Source of the DNA: an uncultured bacterium
Lineage (GTDB): Bacteria; Actinomycetota; Coriobacteriia; Coriobacteriales; Coriobacteriaceae
Assembly (NCBI GenBank): GCA_905215755.1
Contig: CAJMRE010000037.1
Span: forward strand, 1 to 18,452
Reading direction: 5' to 3'
Length of the DNA: 18,452 nt
Each line of letters starts with the position of its first letter. Position 1 is the first letter of the stretch. The notes beneath the pieces were generated by a model. The model worked only from the letters and a program-made list of their open reading frames with translations, was not told where the DNA came from and ran no database searches. Below are positions 1 to 7,015 of the stretch, one piece after another. The position numbers were made by a program, and so were the translations under genes.

Positions 1-1010
1 TCGATCAGCGCGGTGGCCTGGCCACGGCCGATGCCCTTGGTCTCGCGGGTGATGCAGATGGAACCGCCGCCGATACCGACCTTGATGAAGTCGGCACCGC
101 AGTCGGCAAGGAAGCGGAAGCCCTCGGCGTCGACGACGTTGCCGGCACCGACCTTGACGTCCTCGCCGTAGTTGGCGCGGATCCACTCGATGGTGCGCTT
201 CTGCCACTCGCTGAAGCCCTCGGAAGAGTCGATGCACAGGACATCGGCACCGGCCTCGATGAGCAGCGGCACGCGCTCGGCATAGTCGCGGGTGTTGATA
301 CCGGCACCAACCATGTAGCGCTTGTCGTTATCGAGCAGCTCGTTGGGGTTGGTCTTGTGGCTGTCGTAGTCCTTGCGGAAGACAATGCCCATGAGGTGAT
401 CGTTGTCGTCAACGATGGGCAGGGCGTTGAGCTTGTTGTCCCAGATGACGTCGTTGGCAACCTTGAGGCTGATGTTCTTGTCACCCACGATGAGCTGCTC
501 ACGCGGGGTCATGAACTCGGAGACCTTCGTCTGGTGGTCATCGCGACTGGGGCGATAGTCACGGCTGGTGACGATGCCCAGGAGCTTACCCTTGGGAGTG
601 CCGTCGTCGGTGACCGGCATGGTGGAGTGACCGGTCTTCTCCTTGAGCTCGATGACCTGCTCCATGGTCATGTCGGGGGTCAGCGTGGAATCGGACTGAA
701 CGAAGCCGGCCTTGTGATCCTTGACGGCCTTGACCATAGCGGCCTCGGACTCGGCACTCTGAGAACCGTAAATGAAGGACAGGCCACCCTCGGTAGCGAG
801 CGCGACACCCATATCGACGCCCGAGACGGACTGCATGATGGCGGAAACCATGGGGATGTTCAGGGTGATTGCCGGCTTCTCACCGCGCTTAAAGCGGGTT
901 AGCGGCGTCTTAAGAGAGACGTTGTTGGGGATGCACTGCGAGGACGAGTAACCAGGGACCAGCAGATACTCCGAAAACGTGTGGGACTCACCGGGAAAGA
1001 ACGTAGCCAT
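1..1010 (-). CDS. guaB: IMP dehydrogenase, Tritrichomonas-like type (3' end outside window)
   Basis: Catalyses NAD-dependent oxidation of IMP to XMP, the committed step of guanine nucleotide synthesis in the cytoplasm. About 336 residues are present; the C-terminal part runs off the left edge. The start ATG at 1008-1010 has an AAGGAG ribosome site just upstream. Visible in order are the N-terminal barrel part with PMVSAIMQSVSG (about residues 53-64), a CBS-domain insert (about 115-225) with VTDDGTPKG and LNALPIVDD, then VGAGINTRD, DVLCIDSSEGFS and the catalytic loop GIGGGSICITRE. The loop cysteine (bases 54-56) is residue 319. Loop and flanking sequence resemble the Tritrichomonas foetus enzyme more than the usual bacterial GPGSICTTR form; this comparison is from memory. 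It is divergent from the ModE-like gene. Function is highly confident; phylogenetic placement is inference. Confidence 0.96.
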   Translation of the reverse strand, partial: MATFFPGESHTFSEYLLVPGYSSSQCIPNNVSLKTPLTRFKRGEKPAITLNIPMVSAIMQSVSGVDMGVALATEGGLSFIYGSQSAESEAAMVKAVKDHKAGFVQSDSTLTPDMTMEQVIELKEKTGHSTMPVTDDGTPKGKLLGIVTSRDYRPSRDDHQTKVSEFMTPREQLIVGDKNISLKVANDVIWDNKLNALPIVDDNDHLMGIVFRKDYDSHKTNPNELLDNDKRYMVGAGINTRDYAERVPLLIEAGADVLCIDSSEGFSEWQKRTIEWIRANYGEDVKVGAGNVVDAEGFRFLADCGADFIKVGIGGGSICITRETKGIGRGQATALI

Positions 1011-1068
1011 GTTTCTCCTTTTTCCATGCGACCGGTCGGCTGCAGGCCTCGTAGGACCCAGCCCAACC

Positions 1069-1080
1069 TTGGGCGCCCAA
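1069..1080. promoter_or_regulatory. 12-bp perfect palindrome at the guaB transcription start
   Basis: TTGGGCGCCCAA is a perfect palindrome lying just downstream of the predicted guaB -10 box, where a repressor would block initiation. A second palindrome, CGACCGGTCG, lies at 1029-1038 in the leader. No regulator is identified; an operator role is inferred from position and symmetry only. Confidence 0.3.
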
Positions 1081-1089
1081 TACTGGGAA

Positions 1090-1118
1090 AGTATCTTAAC
1101 GCACTTTGACTGCTACAA
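1090..1118 (-). promoter_or_regulatory. Predicted sigma-70 promoter of guaB
   Basis: On the minus strand a TTGTAG -35 (1113-1118) and a GATACT -10 (1090-1095) are separated by exactly 17 bases. The predicted start near 1083 gives a leader of about 73 bases. The boxes match consensus only moderately (3 of 6 and 4 of 6), so this is a candidate. Confidence 0.45.
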
Positions 1119-1119
1119 T
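1111..1119 (+). promoter_or_regulatory. Candidate extended -10 promoter for the ModE-like gene
   Basis: TGCTACAAT fits an extended -10 element (TGn followed by TACAAT). No good -35 box is seen upstream. It would start transcription near 1126, giving a leader of about 70 bases that holds a small hairpin (GTTTGC 1164-1169 pairing with GCAAAC 1173-1178). It shares bases with the proposed -35 of the opposing guaB promoter, so the two promoters may interfere. Confidence 0.35.
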
Positions 1120-1194
1120 GCATGATTTAAGAAGAGCACACGAGGGTTTGACGCAGGCTTTGCGTTTGCCCAGCAAACACTTTAGCGGGAAGAC

Positions 1195-1548
1195 GTGGAG
1201 CACATGGAGTACAAGACGACGGCAAAGTTGGTCATTCAAGCGTGCGACAAAGATCTGCCGGGCGTGTTCGGCCACGGCTGCGTCTTACTGCTGCAGGGCA
1301 TCGCCCGCGAGCACTCGCTCAACCGCGCCGCCAAGAGCATGGGCATGGCGTACTCCAAGGCCTGGCGCATTGTGAACGAGGCCGAAGGACAGCTGGGCTG
1401 CAAGCTCATCGAGCGCGACGGAGCCCGCGGATCCACCCTCACCCCCGCCGGCGAGCGAGCCATAGCGGCCTACGAGGAGCTGCAGACCGACATCAACCAA
1501 GTAATTGCCGCAAAGGCCAACGACCTCATCGCCAGCATAAAAGAATAG
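1195..1548 (+). CDS. Stand-alone ModE/LysR-type winged-helix DNA-binding protein
   Basis: A 117-residue protein consisting almost entirely of the N-terminal winged-helix domain found in ModE and LysR regulators. The helix-turn-helix segment is around HSLNRAAKSMGMAYSKAW, and the wing around LIERDGARGSTLTPAGE is typical of ModE. There is no C-terminal TOBE/Mop molybdate-binding domain, so it probably does not sense molybdate itself and may need a partner or another signal. The start is uncertain: GTG at 1195 or ATG at 1204, since GGAG at 1197-1200 lies very close to the latter. It is the only plus-strand gene here. No molybdate transport or molybdopterin gene is in view, so its targets are unknown. 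DNA-binding role confident; specific function unknown. Confidence 0.8.
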   Translation: MEHMEYKTTAKLVIQACDKDLPGVFGHGCVLLLQGIAREHSLNRAAKSMGMAYSKAWRIVNEAEGQLGCKLIERDGARGSTLTPAGERAIAAYEELQTDINQVIAAKANDLIASIKE

Positions 1549-1560
1549 CCAATTTAGGAC

Positions 1561-1589
1561 GGGGCCTTATAGCCACACAACCCCTTCTT
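1561..1589 (+). terminator. Weak terminator-like stem after the ModE-like gene
   Basis: GGGG (1561-1564) can pair with CCCC (1581-1584), followed by TTCTTAT. The stem is short and the T-tract broken, so termination here would be weak. Confidence 0.2.
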
Positions 1590-1662
1590 ATAAGTTGCGG
1601 TGAAATAGGGACTGTTTATGCGGTTAAAGCCGTAAATCAATCCATATTTCACCGCAACTTAT
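1590..1662. repeat. 73-bp palindromic intergenic element (REP/MITE-like) with 18-bp perfect arms
   Basis: ATAAGTTGCGGTGAAATA (1590-1607) is perfectly repeated in inverted form at 1645-1662. The 37 bases between also pair in part (GG/CC and TG/CA just inside the arms, TTTA with TAAA, CGG 1621-1623 with CCG 1630-1632), so the whole unit folds into one long imperfect hairpin. It fills the gap between two convergent genes and ends 19 bases from the stop of the minus-strand gene. There is no T-tract, no target-site duplication and no transposase. A repetitive palindrome is the best description; a bidirectional terminator or RNA-processing site is possible. Confidence 0.6.
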
Positions 1663-1681
1663 GGAGTCGAGGATGATTTAG

Positions 1682-2674
1682 CTAGTTGCGGAGGGCATTA
1701 TCTAGGGTGGCGGCCACGATCAAGGGGTCATCGGTGCCGGCGAAGAGGCGGATGGTGCTCCCCTGCTTGCCGCGTGGGGCCGAGAGGCGCGTTATTGGGC
1801 CGCCTGCGGGTGAAGTGCGGAATTCATCCGGCAAAGCGTCGAACAGCTCGCCTGCGCTACGCTCGATAAGGTCAAACTCAACTGCCGGGCCAAAGCCATG
1901 CTCGAGGATTCCCGTTGCAACAGCATGGTCGGGATGCGAGCTCAGACCGGGATAGCGCACGTCACGCACCATCTCATTCGCAGCCAAGTACTCGGCCAGC
2001 GCACGGGCGCGGTCGAAGTGTGCCTGCATGCGGGCATCGAGCGAGTTCAGCCCGTGCTCAAGCACGTCAGCCTCCTCGACAGACAGATCGAGTGCCGGCG
2101 CATCACAACCCACTAACAACGCATGTACGCACTCAGCCGCGGCATCCACACGATGGCGCTTGAGCTGCGAGCGCGCAACCGAAGCGGCAACCAACTTGCG
2201 CGGAGTCTTACCGGCGCACACGCGGTCGAGTGCCTCAAGCGACAGCGCAGCACCCAGCCGCAGCGGATCGCAGCCAAAAGCCGACGCCACGGTGTTGTCC
2301 ACAACCAGCAGCGCATGAGCCTCACGCGCTGCGCAGCCTAACGTACGAAGATCGGGTACGCGCAGACCAAACCCACCGATGGAGTTGACAAACCACCACA
2401 GGTGCGACCCCTCAGCATCAAGCGAAGCATCAAAACCCTTGGACGCTGCAGCAAACGCATCAGCAGACGATGAGCCCACCAGCGCGACATCGCAACCATC
2501 AAAGCCGCGCGCAAACGCATCGGCAAAGTCATCGGCAAACGCAACCAGACGATCGCCGGGACGTACAACCCCCAACAGAGACAGCGCCGCCGGCACATGC
2601 AGGGCCGCAACAAGACGCGCCTCACGCGCGCCAGTCCTTGCGGCCCGGGCCTCTTCTAGCTGCTGTACGCCCAT
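1682..2674 (-). CDS. Shortened Cys/Met-metabolism PLP-enzyme homologue lacking the catalytic lysine
   Basis: A 330-residue member of the fold-type I Cys/Met-metabolism family (cystathionine gamma-synthase, methionine gamma-lyase relatives; usually 380-400 residues). The clearest match is LLVVDNT (Asp126, the residue that holds the PLP ring nitrogen) with PLRLGA following. A gapless alignment from memory with E. coli MetB puts Arg151 where the Schiff-base lysine should be (DRVCAGK against TKYLNGH). About 55 N-terminal residues, including the Tyr/Arg motif that reaches the neighbouring active site, are also absent. The frame is intact, so it may be a non-catalytic or regulatory relative. ATG at 2674 is preferred because GGGAGG (2682-2687) sits 7 bases upstream; an in-frame ATG at 2692 precedes that site. 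Family confident; activity doubtful. Confidence 0.75.
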   Translation of the reverse strand: MGVQQLEEARAARTGAREARLVAALHVPAALSLLGVVRPGDRLVAFADDFADAFARGFDGCDVALVGSSSADAFAAASKGFDASLDAEGSHLWWFVNSIGGFGLRVPDLRTLGCAAREAHALLVVDNTVASAFGCDPLRLGAALSLEALDRVCAGKTPRKLVAASVARSQLKRHRVDAAAECVHALLVGCDAPALDLSVEEADVLEHGLNSLDARMQAHFDRARALAEYLAANEMVRDVRYPGLSSHPDHAVATGILEHGFGPAVEFDLIERSAGELFDALPDEFRTSPAGGPITRLSAPRGKQGSTIRLFAGTDDPLIVAATLDNALRN

Positions 2675-2700
2675 ACGGCAACCTCCCTTCATTTACAAAA

Positions 2701-2733
2701 ACCCACGATGCGGATGTTTCCCGCATCGTGGGT
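2701..2733 (-). terminator. Strong intrinsic terminator between scrB and the PLP-enzyme homologue
   Basis: A 13-bp perfect stem (2701-2713 with 2721-2733) and 7-base loop is followed on the minus strand by TTTTTG. It lies after the scrB stop but only 13 bases before the ribosome site of the next gene, so it also acts as a leader hairpin for that gene. Confidence 0.85.
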
Positions 2734-2742
2734 AACGGCTGC

Positions 2743-2748
2743 AGTATA
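2743..2748 (-). promoter_or_regulatory. Candidate -10 box (TATACT) for the PLP-enzyme homologue
   Basis: TATACT on the minus strand is a good -10 match but has no recognisable -35. A transcript starting here would begin directly at the terminator hairpin (2733-2701), so read-through or anti-termination would be needed to reach the gene. Confidence 0.25.
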
Positions 2749-2770
2749 GCGCCGATATGCGACGAATCGC

Positions 2771-4312
2771 CTAGATGATGAGCGTATGATAGGTCACGCT
2801 CGCACCCAGAGCGTCAACGGTCACGCCATAGGCCTCGGGATAGATGCGCGTCGAAAACACGAGCACACCATCGTTCACAAACACCTCGACCGAAGAGACA
2901 TCGCCAACAATGCGCACGTTGCGCACCTCGTCGACGGGCTCCCAGCGCACGGTACGACCGCAGCCGGCAGAAGCGCGACCCTCATCGGTAAATCGCATCT
3001 CAAAGCGCGAGGGCAGTTCGCCCTCGGCGGGCACAAACGCCAGCTTCAGCTCGCCATCAACGATTGCGGTAAATGCGCCGTCGACACCGTCGACAACAAC
3101 GTCAAAGCAGGTGTCGCCGGCAACCTCCAACGAACCCTCCCCCATACGCACCGAGGCATAATGGTGCTCGATCTCGCGCACCGGCTGCTGCAGCACCACG
3201 CCGCCGGCACCGGCTGTAAGCTCACGCGGCACTGTCATGCAGTGCTGCCAGCCGCACGCCACGGTGGGCGCATTGTCATAGGTCGGCTCATCGGGCATGC
3301 CCATCCAGCCAATCAGAATGTGGCGACCATCCTCGGCCGTGAACTCCTGCGGAGCATAGAAGTCAAAACCGGCGTCCCACAGGCGGAACTCGCCCAGCTC
3401 ATACTCGCCATCGCCATCTGTAATGTCGCCCGTTACAGGCATGTAGCCAGCAGCGTATACGTTGCCGCGGTCCCAACGACCGCCCTCGAGCCCCTGGGGC
3501 GAGAAGGACAGCCACTTCGCCGGTACGCCGTCATCGGCCTCAAGCTCAAGGTATCCCGGGCACTCCCACATAAAGCCAAAACGCTCGGGCGTAGACACGC
3601 GGCTCTCGAGCTCCCAGTTCAGCATATCGGGCGAGCCATACACCAGGATCTCGCCTACATCGCGCCCGGCGCCCTCACCGTGCATCGCGCAAAAACGACT
3701 CTCGACATGCGGCCCATCCACGCGGCGACGCGCGCCCAGCACCATGTGATAACGCCCGTCCGCGTCACGCCACACCTTGGGGTCGCGCACATGGCAGGTC
3801 AAATCCTCGGGATAATCCTCGGACGCCAGCACCACGCGCTTTTGGCTGAACTCCCGACCGGCAAGGCCATCAACGCTCTCGACATAAACAGTATCGGCGC
3901 GGCGGCCGGTATTGACGTAGTCGTACGTGCCGTCTGCATCGGAGAGTTTAACGTTGCCTGTGTACAGTACGCGAATGCGGCCGTCCTCGGCAAGCGCGGA
4001 GCCCGAATACACGCCATGGCAATCGAACGGCTCGTCGGGCAGCAGCGGGGCGCCAACGTAGTCCCACGTCATAAGATCGCGGCTTGTGGCATGGCCCCAC
4101 ATCTTGACGCCACCCTCGACATCAAACGGCGCATACTGAAAATAGGCATGGAACACGCCGCCCGCTTGGCAAAGACCATTGGGGTCGTTGAGCCAGCCCG
4201 CCGGCGGCATAATATGGAAGCGCTGGCCATATGCGCCATGACCGCACTCAGAGGCGGCGGTGTCAACAGCGGCAACCAGCTTTGCAAGGTCGCGGCCAAG
4301 TGCATTAGACAT
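2771..4312 (-). CDS. scrB: Sucrose-6-phosphate hydrolase (GH32 family)
   Basis: Hydrolyses sucrose 6-phosphate, delivered by the PTS, to glucose 6-phosphate and fructose in the cytoplasm. The 513-residue protein has no signal peptide. GH32 landmarks are all present: WLNDPNG at residues 40-46 with nucleophile Asp43, the RDP triad at 176-178 (transition-state aspartate Asp177) and WECPG at 249-253 with acid/base Glu250. The five-bladed propeller is followed by a C-terminal beta-sandwich containing SSVEVFVNDG. ATG at 4312 has AGGA 7 bases upstream. It is the last gene of the sucrose cluster, 106 bases after the permease and before a strong terminator. Other beta-fructosides could be substrates, but the permease context favours sucrose phosphate. 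Confidence 0.94.
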   Translation of the reverse strand: MSNALGRDLAKLVAAVDTAASECGHGAYGQRFHIMPPAGWLNDPNGLCQAGGVFHAYFQYAPFDVEGGVKMWGHATSRDLMTWDYVGAPLLPDEPFDCHGVYSGSALAEDGRIRVLYTGNVKLSDADGTYDYVNTGRRADTVYVESVDGLAGREFSQKRVVLASEDYPEDLTCHVRDPKVWRDADGRYHMVLGARRRVDGPHVESRFCAMHGEGAGRDVGEILVYGSPDMLNWELESRVSTPERFGFMWECPGYLELEADDGVPAKWLSFSPQGLEGGRWDRGNVYAAGYMPVTGDITDGDGEYELGEFRLWDAGFDFYAPQEFTAEDGRHILIGWMGMPDEPTYDNAPTVACGWQHCMTVPRELTAGAGGVVLQQPVREIEHHYASVRMGEGSLEVAGDTCFDVVVDGVDGAFTAIVDGELKLAFVPAEGELPSRFEMRFTDEGRASAGCGRTVRWEPVDEVRNVRIVGDVSSVEVFVNDGVLVFSTRIYPEAYGVTVDALGASVTYHTLII

Positions 4313-4370
4313 ATCAAAGTCCTAACGGATCGAAAGTAACAAGGCGCCAGAGATCGACACCAGATACGGG

Positions 4371-4400
4371 AAACGCCCGCGAGCATACAACCCGCGGGCG
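4371..4400 (-). terminator. Terminator-like hairpin between scrA and scrB
   Basis: An 8-bp perfect GC-rich stem (4374-4381 with 4393-4400) and 11-base loop lies after the permease stop and is followed on the minus strand by TTTCCC. The T-tract is short, so it may only lower scrB expression relative to the permease, or protect the upstream mRNA end. Confidence 0.5.
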
Positions 4401-4418
4401 CCCCTCAATCAAAAGCTC

Positions 4419-5819
4419 TTAGGCCTGCTCGGAAGCCTTGGGCTCGTCCTTGTACAGGACAAACGAGACGGCAAAGGAAACCAGCGCGGCGACCGCAAAC
4501 ATGATCGCGTACTGCACGGGCTGGGCCAGGCACAGCAGGATACCGAAGATGCCGGTAACGCCGGTGCCGGAAGCAGCAAGCGAGGTGAGTGCGCAGACCA
4601 GGGCACCGCAACCGCCGCCGATGCAGCCGGCGATGAAGGGCTTAAAGAAGCGCAGGTTCACACCAAAGATGGCAGGCTCGGTAATACCCATGAAGGCGGA
4701 CAGGGCCGAAGGAAGTGCCAGGCCCTTGATCTTGGCATCGCGGGTCTTAAAGGCAACGGCGAGCGCGGCGCCACCCTGGGCGATGTTGGCTGCACTGGCG
4801 ATGGGCAGCCAATAGGTCACGCCGTACTGGGCGAGCTGGCCCAGGTCGATGGCGGTGTACATCTGGTGGATACCGGTAACGACCGTGGGGGCATAGAACA
4901 GGCCGACGATAAAGGAACCGATGCCAAAGGGCAGGGTGAGCAGGGCCTGGATCAGACCGAGGATGGCGTTCTCGGCCCAGACAAAGACGGGACCGACGGC
5001 AACGAGCGTTACGAGCACGGTCACGAACACGGAGACGAGCGGGGTCACAAAGAGGTCGAACATCTCGGGGACAACCTTGTGGAGACGCTTCTCCAAGAAA
5101 GCGAGGATGGCGCAGGCGATGACGATGTGGATAACGTGGCCTTGATAACCGACCCACTCAAAGCTGTACAAACCGGGGATGACGTTGACCATGGTCTGCA
5201 CGCCCTCGGAGGCAACCGTGTAAGCGCTCTGCAGCGAGGAGTTGATGAACGCACCGCCGACGACAGCGCCCAGATACGGGTTGGCGCCAAAGGCCTTAGC
5301 GGCGGAGTAGCCGATCAGGATCTGCAGAATGCCAAAGGACGTGCCCGAGACCAGGTCGGCAATCTTGTAGATAAAGTTATTGGTGTCGAGCGCGATAAAG
5401 CCGTTGGAGGCCATAAAGTTGAGGGCACTCATAATGCCCAGCAGCAGGCCCGAAGCCACGATGGCGGGGATGATGGGGACAAAGACGTCGCCGAGCACCT
5501 TGATGGCACGCATAAAGATGTTCTGCTGCTGCGCCGCGGCCTCCTTGATCTCGGCCTTGGTGGCAGCCTCGACGCCGCTGAGCGCAATGAACTCGTCGTA
5601 GACCTTATTGACGGTGCCAGTGCCAAAGATAATCTGGAGCTGGCCCTGGGCCTCAAAGACGCCCTTAGCGCCGTCGATATTCTCGAGGGCCTCCTTGTCA
5701 ACCTTGGCGTTATCGGCAATCACCAGGCGCAAACGCGTGGCGCAATGCGCGGCAGAGACGACGTTGTCGGCGCCACCGATGTTGTCGAGCACCTCTTGGG
5801 CTGATTTGCGGTAGTCCAT
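4419..5819 (-). CDS. scrA: Sucrose-specific PTS transporter, EIIBC component
   Basis: Imports sucrose while phosphorylating it, giving sucrose 6-phosphate. The 466-residue protein begins with an EIIB domain (about residues 1-85); Cys26 in SAAHCATRLRL is the phosphorylation site and FGTGTVNKVYDEF closes the domain. The EIIC domain (about 100-455) is strongly hydrophobic with multiple membrane segments and contains TGIHQMYTAID and GITEPAIFGVNLRF. There is no EIIA domain, so phosphate must come from a separate EIIA encoded elsewhere. ATG at 5819 is chosen over an upstream in-frame ATG at 5852 because AAAGGG and GGAGG sites lie between them. Two operator copies upstream point to control by the adjacent LacI-type gene. 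Sucrose specificity is by resemblance to ScrA and linkage to scrB. Confidence 0.93.
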   Translation of the reverse strand: MDYRKSAQEVLDNIGGADNVVSAAHCATRLRLVIADNAKVDKEALENIDGAKGVFEAQGQLQIIFGTGTVNKVYDEFIALSGVEAATKAEIKEAAAQQQNIFMRAIKVLGDVFVPIIPAIVASGLLLGIMSALNFMASNGFIALDTNNFIYKIADLVSGTSFGILQILIGYSAAKAFGANPYLGAVVGGAFINSSLQSAYTVASEGVQTMVNVIPGLYSFEWVGYQGHVIHIVIACAILAFLEKRLHKVVPEMFDLFVTPLVSVFVTVLVTLVAVGPVFVWAENAILGLIQALLTLPFGIGSFIVGLFYAPTVVTGIHQMYTAIDLGQLAQYGVTYWLPIASAANIAQGGAALAVAFKTRDAKIKGLALPSALSAFMGITEPAIFGVNLRFFKPFIAGCIGGGCGALVCALTSLAASGTGVTGIFGILLCLAQPVQYAIMFAVAALVSFAVSFVLYKDEPKASEQA

Positions 5820-5875
5820 GACTTCCCTTTCCTCCAACGGGCGCATGTGCACCCGGCCTTCTTTGACACTTACAC

Positions 5876-5889
5876 TGTAATCGTTTTCA
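5876..5889. promoter_or_regulatory. ScrR/LacI-type operator, copy 1
   Basis: TGTAATCGTTTTCA is a LacI-family pseudo-palindrome around a central CG. It is identical to the copy at 5902-5915 and lies 56 bases upstream of the permease start. The 26-base spacing of the two copies is about 2.5 helical turns. Confidence 0.8.
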
Positions 5890-5901
5890 GTTTCATATGT
5901 C

Positions 5902-5915
5902 TGTAATCGTTTTCA
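5902..5915. promoter_or_regulatory. ScrR/LacI-type operator, copy 2
   Basis: Second identical TGTAATCGTTTTCA. Together the two sites cover the region where the permease promoter must lie; no convincing -35/-10 pair could be picked, perhaps because the operators overlap it. Confidence 0.8.
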
Positions 5916-6003
5916 CAGTAGAGTGAACGGTAGGAAAAAGCCGGCGAATGGTAGTTTTACGGCAAAAACAGACGGGTCAGGGACAGGCAGACGTGCCCAA
6001 AGC

Positions 6004-6984
6004 CTAGACATTCATAAGCTGATGGCCGAGCTTGAGCGTCTTGAGACCGCTCTCCCCCTCAACGCCATCGAGCGTGTTGAGCAACATATTGGTCGCCTCG
6101 ACGCCACTGGTCAGGTAGCCATAATGCACGGTGGGAATGCCGCCCGTCAGCGCGCACAAAAACGCGTTGTCGCCGAAGCCGCTCACGCGACGCACGCCCT
6201 CGCCCATGCCACGCACCTCGTCAAGAGCGCGCAGGGCGCCGGCAGCCATAGTGTCGGTCGCGCACGCGATAAACGAAACATCGGGGGCATCGGCAAGCAG
6301 CTCGCGCGCAGCGCGATAGCCCGAGTCGAGCGTAAACGAGCCCAGGCGAATCAAGGCGGCATCGAGCGGGTTACCCGCGGCGCGCAAGCCGGCCTCAAAA
6401 CCGCGACGGCGGTCATAACCGGCCGCGCGGTCCTCTTCGGTAACTCCAATATAGGCAATCTTGCCGTCCACGCGACCCGCAAGCGCATGACCCAGCTCAA
6501 AGGCGGCCTCGTAATCGTCATGATAGACGCACGCCGCGCCCTCGACATGTTGGCCGATCAACACAATGGGCACGCGGCACGATTCAATCGCGCGACGGTG
6601 CTCGTCGGTGATCATGGTTGCCACCAGCACAATGCCATCGACCGGGTGGTTTTGGAATAAATCGAGGTATTCGAGCTCGCGATCGGCCGCGTTGTCGGTA
6701 TTGGCAAGCAGCATCTGGTAGCCACGGCGACCAAGCACCTGGCCAATACCGGCGGTAATGCGGCTTACGGATTCCGAGTTGATCTTAGGTACGATGACGC
6801 CGATAAGCTTGGTGGAACCGGTGCGCAGCGCGCGAGCCTGGCTGGATCGCACGTATCCGGTCAACTCGATTGCCTGCTTAATGCGCTCGGCCTTGTCCGC
6901 CGAGATATATCCACCGTTGAGGTAGCGCGAGACGGCGGCGCTCGAAACGCCCGCCAGCTCGGCCACATCTTTCATCTTTACCAC
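6004..6984 (-). CDS. scrR: LacI-family repressor of the sucrose genes (ScrR-like)
   Basis: A 326-residue transcription factor. The N-terminal LacI helix-turn-helix is clear (MKDVAELAGVSSAAVSRYLN, then ISADKAERIKQAIELTGY), followed by LIGVIVPKINS opening the periplasmic-binding-protein-like sugar-sensing core. It lies directly upstream of scrA and scrB on the same strand, and matching operators occur at scrA and at its own start, so it is inferred to repress both until sucrose or a phosphorylated derivative is present. The start is chosen as GTG at 6984 with AGGGG at 6990-6994; in-frame ATGs at 7017 and 6999 fall in or before the predicted operator and transcription start and lack a ribosome site, while ATG 6975 is a weaker alternative. 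Family certain; target assignment strong but contextual. Confidence 0.9.
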   Translation of the reverse strand: MVKMKDVAELAGVSSAAVSRYLNGGYISADKAERIKQAIELTGYVRSSQARALRTGSTKLIGVIVPKINSESVSRITAGIGQVLGRRGYQMLLANTDNAADRELEYLDLFQNHPVDGIVLVATMITDEHRRAIESCRVPIVLIGQHVEGAACVYHDDYEAAFELGHALAGRVDGKIAYIGVTEEDRAAGYDRRRGFEAGLRAAGNPLDAALIRLGSFTLDSGYRAARELLADAPDVSFIACATDTMAAGALRALDEVRGMGEGVRRVSGFGDNAFLCALTGGIPTVHYGYLTSGVEATNMLLNTLDGVEGESGLKTLKLGHQLMNV

Positions 6985-6999
6985 GAGCACCCCTGTCAT

Positions 7000-7013
7000 T
7001 GAAATCGCTTTCA
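7000..7013. promoter_or_regulatory. Autoregulatory operator at the repressor gene
   Basis: TGAAATCGCTTTCA matches the two upstream scrA operators at 12 of 14 positions and is more symmetric. It covers the predicted transcription start of the repressor gene, which suggests autoregulation. Confidence 0.7.
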
Positions 7014-7015
7014 CC

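Noticed and set aside
2675..2692. ATG at 2692 as the start of the PLP-homologue gene
   Set aside because: It would place the Shine-Dalgarno inside the coding region and the start against the terminator T-tract; ATG 2674 has proper spacing.
2786..4339. Plus-strand open frame of about 517 codons opposite scrB
   Set aside because: It mirrors scrB, whose GH32 motifs are complete; the antisense product is rich in His, Ala and Arg with no family resemblance. Long antisense frames are expected in GC-rich genes.
4866..5804. Plus-strand open frame opposite scrA
   Set aside because: The product is a run of Asp, Gly and His with no hydrophobic or domain structure, while scrA has complete EIIB and EIIC motifs.
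5931..6003. Possible terminator after the LacI-type gene (T5 run on the minus strand near 5963-5967)
   Set aside because: No stable stem precedes the T-run; only a bulged 5-bp pairing was found.
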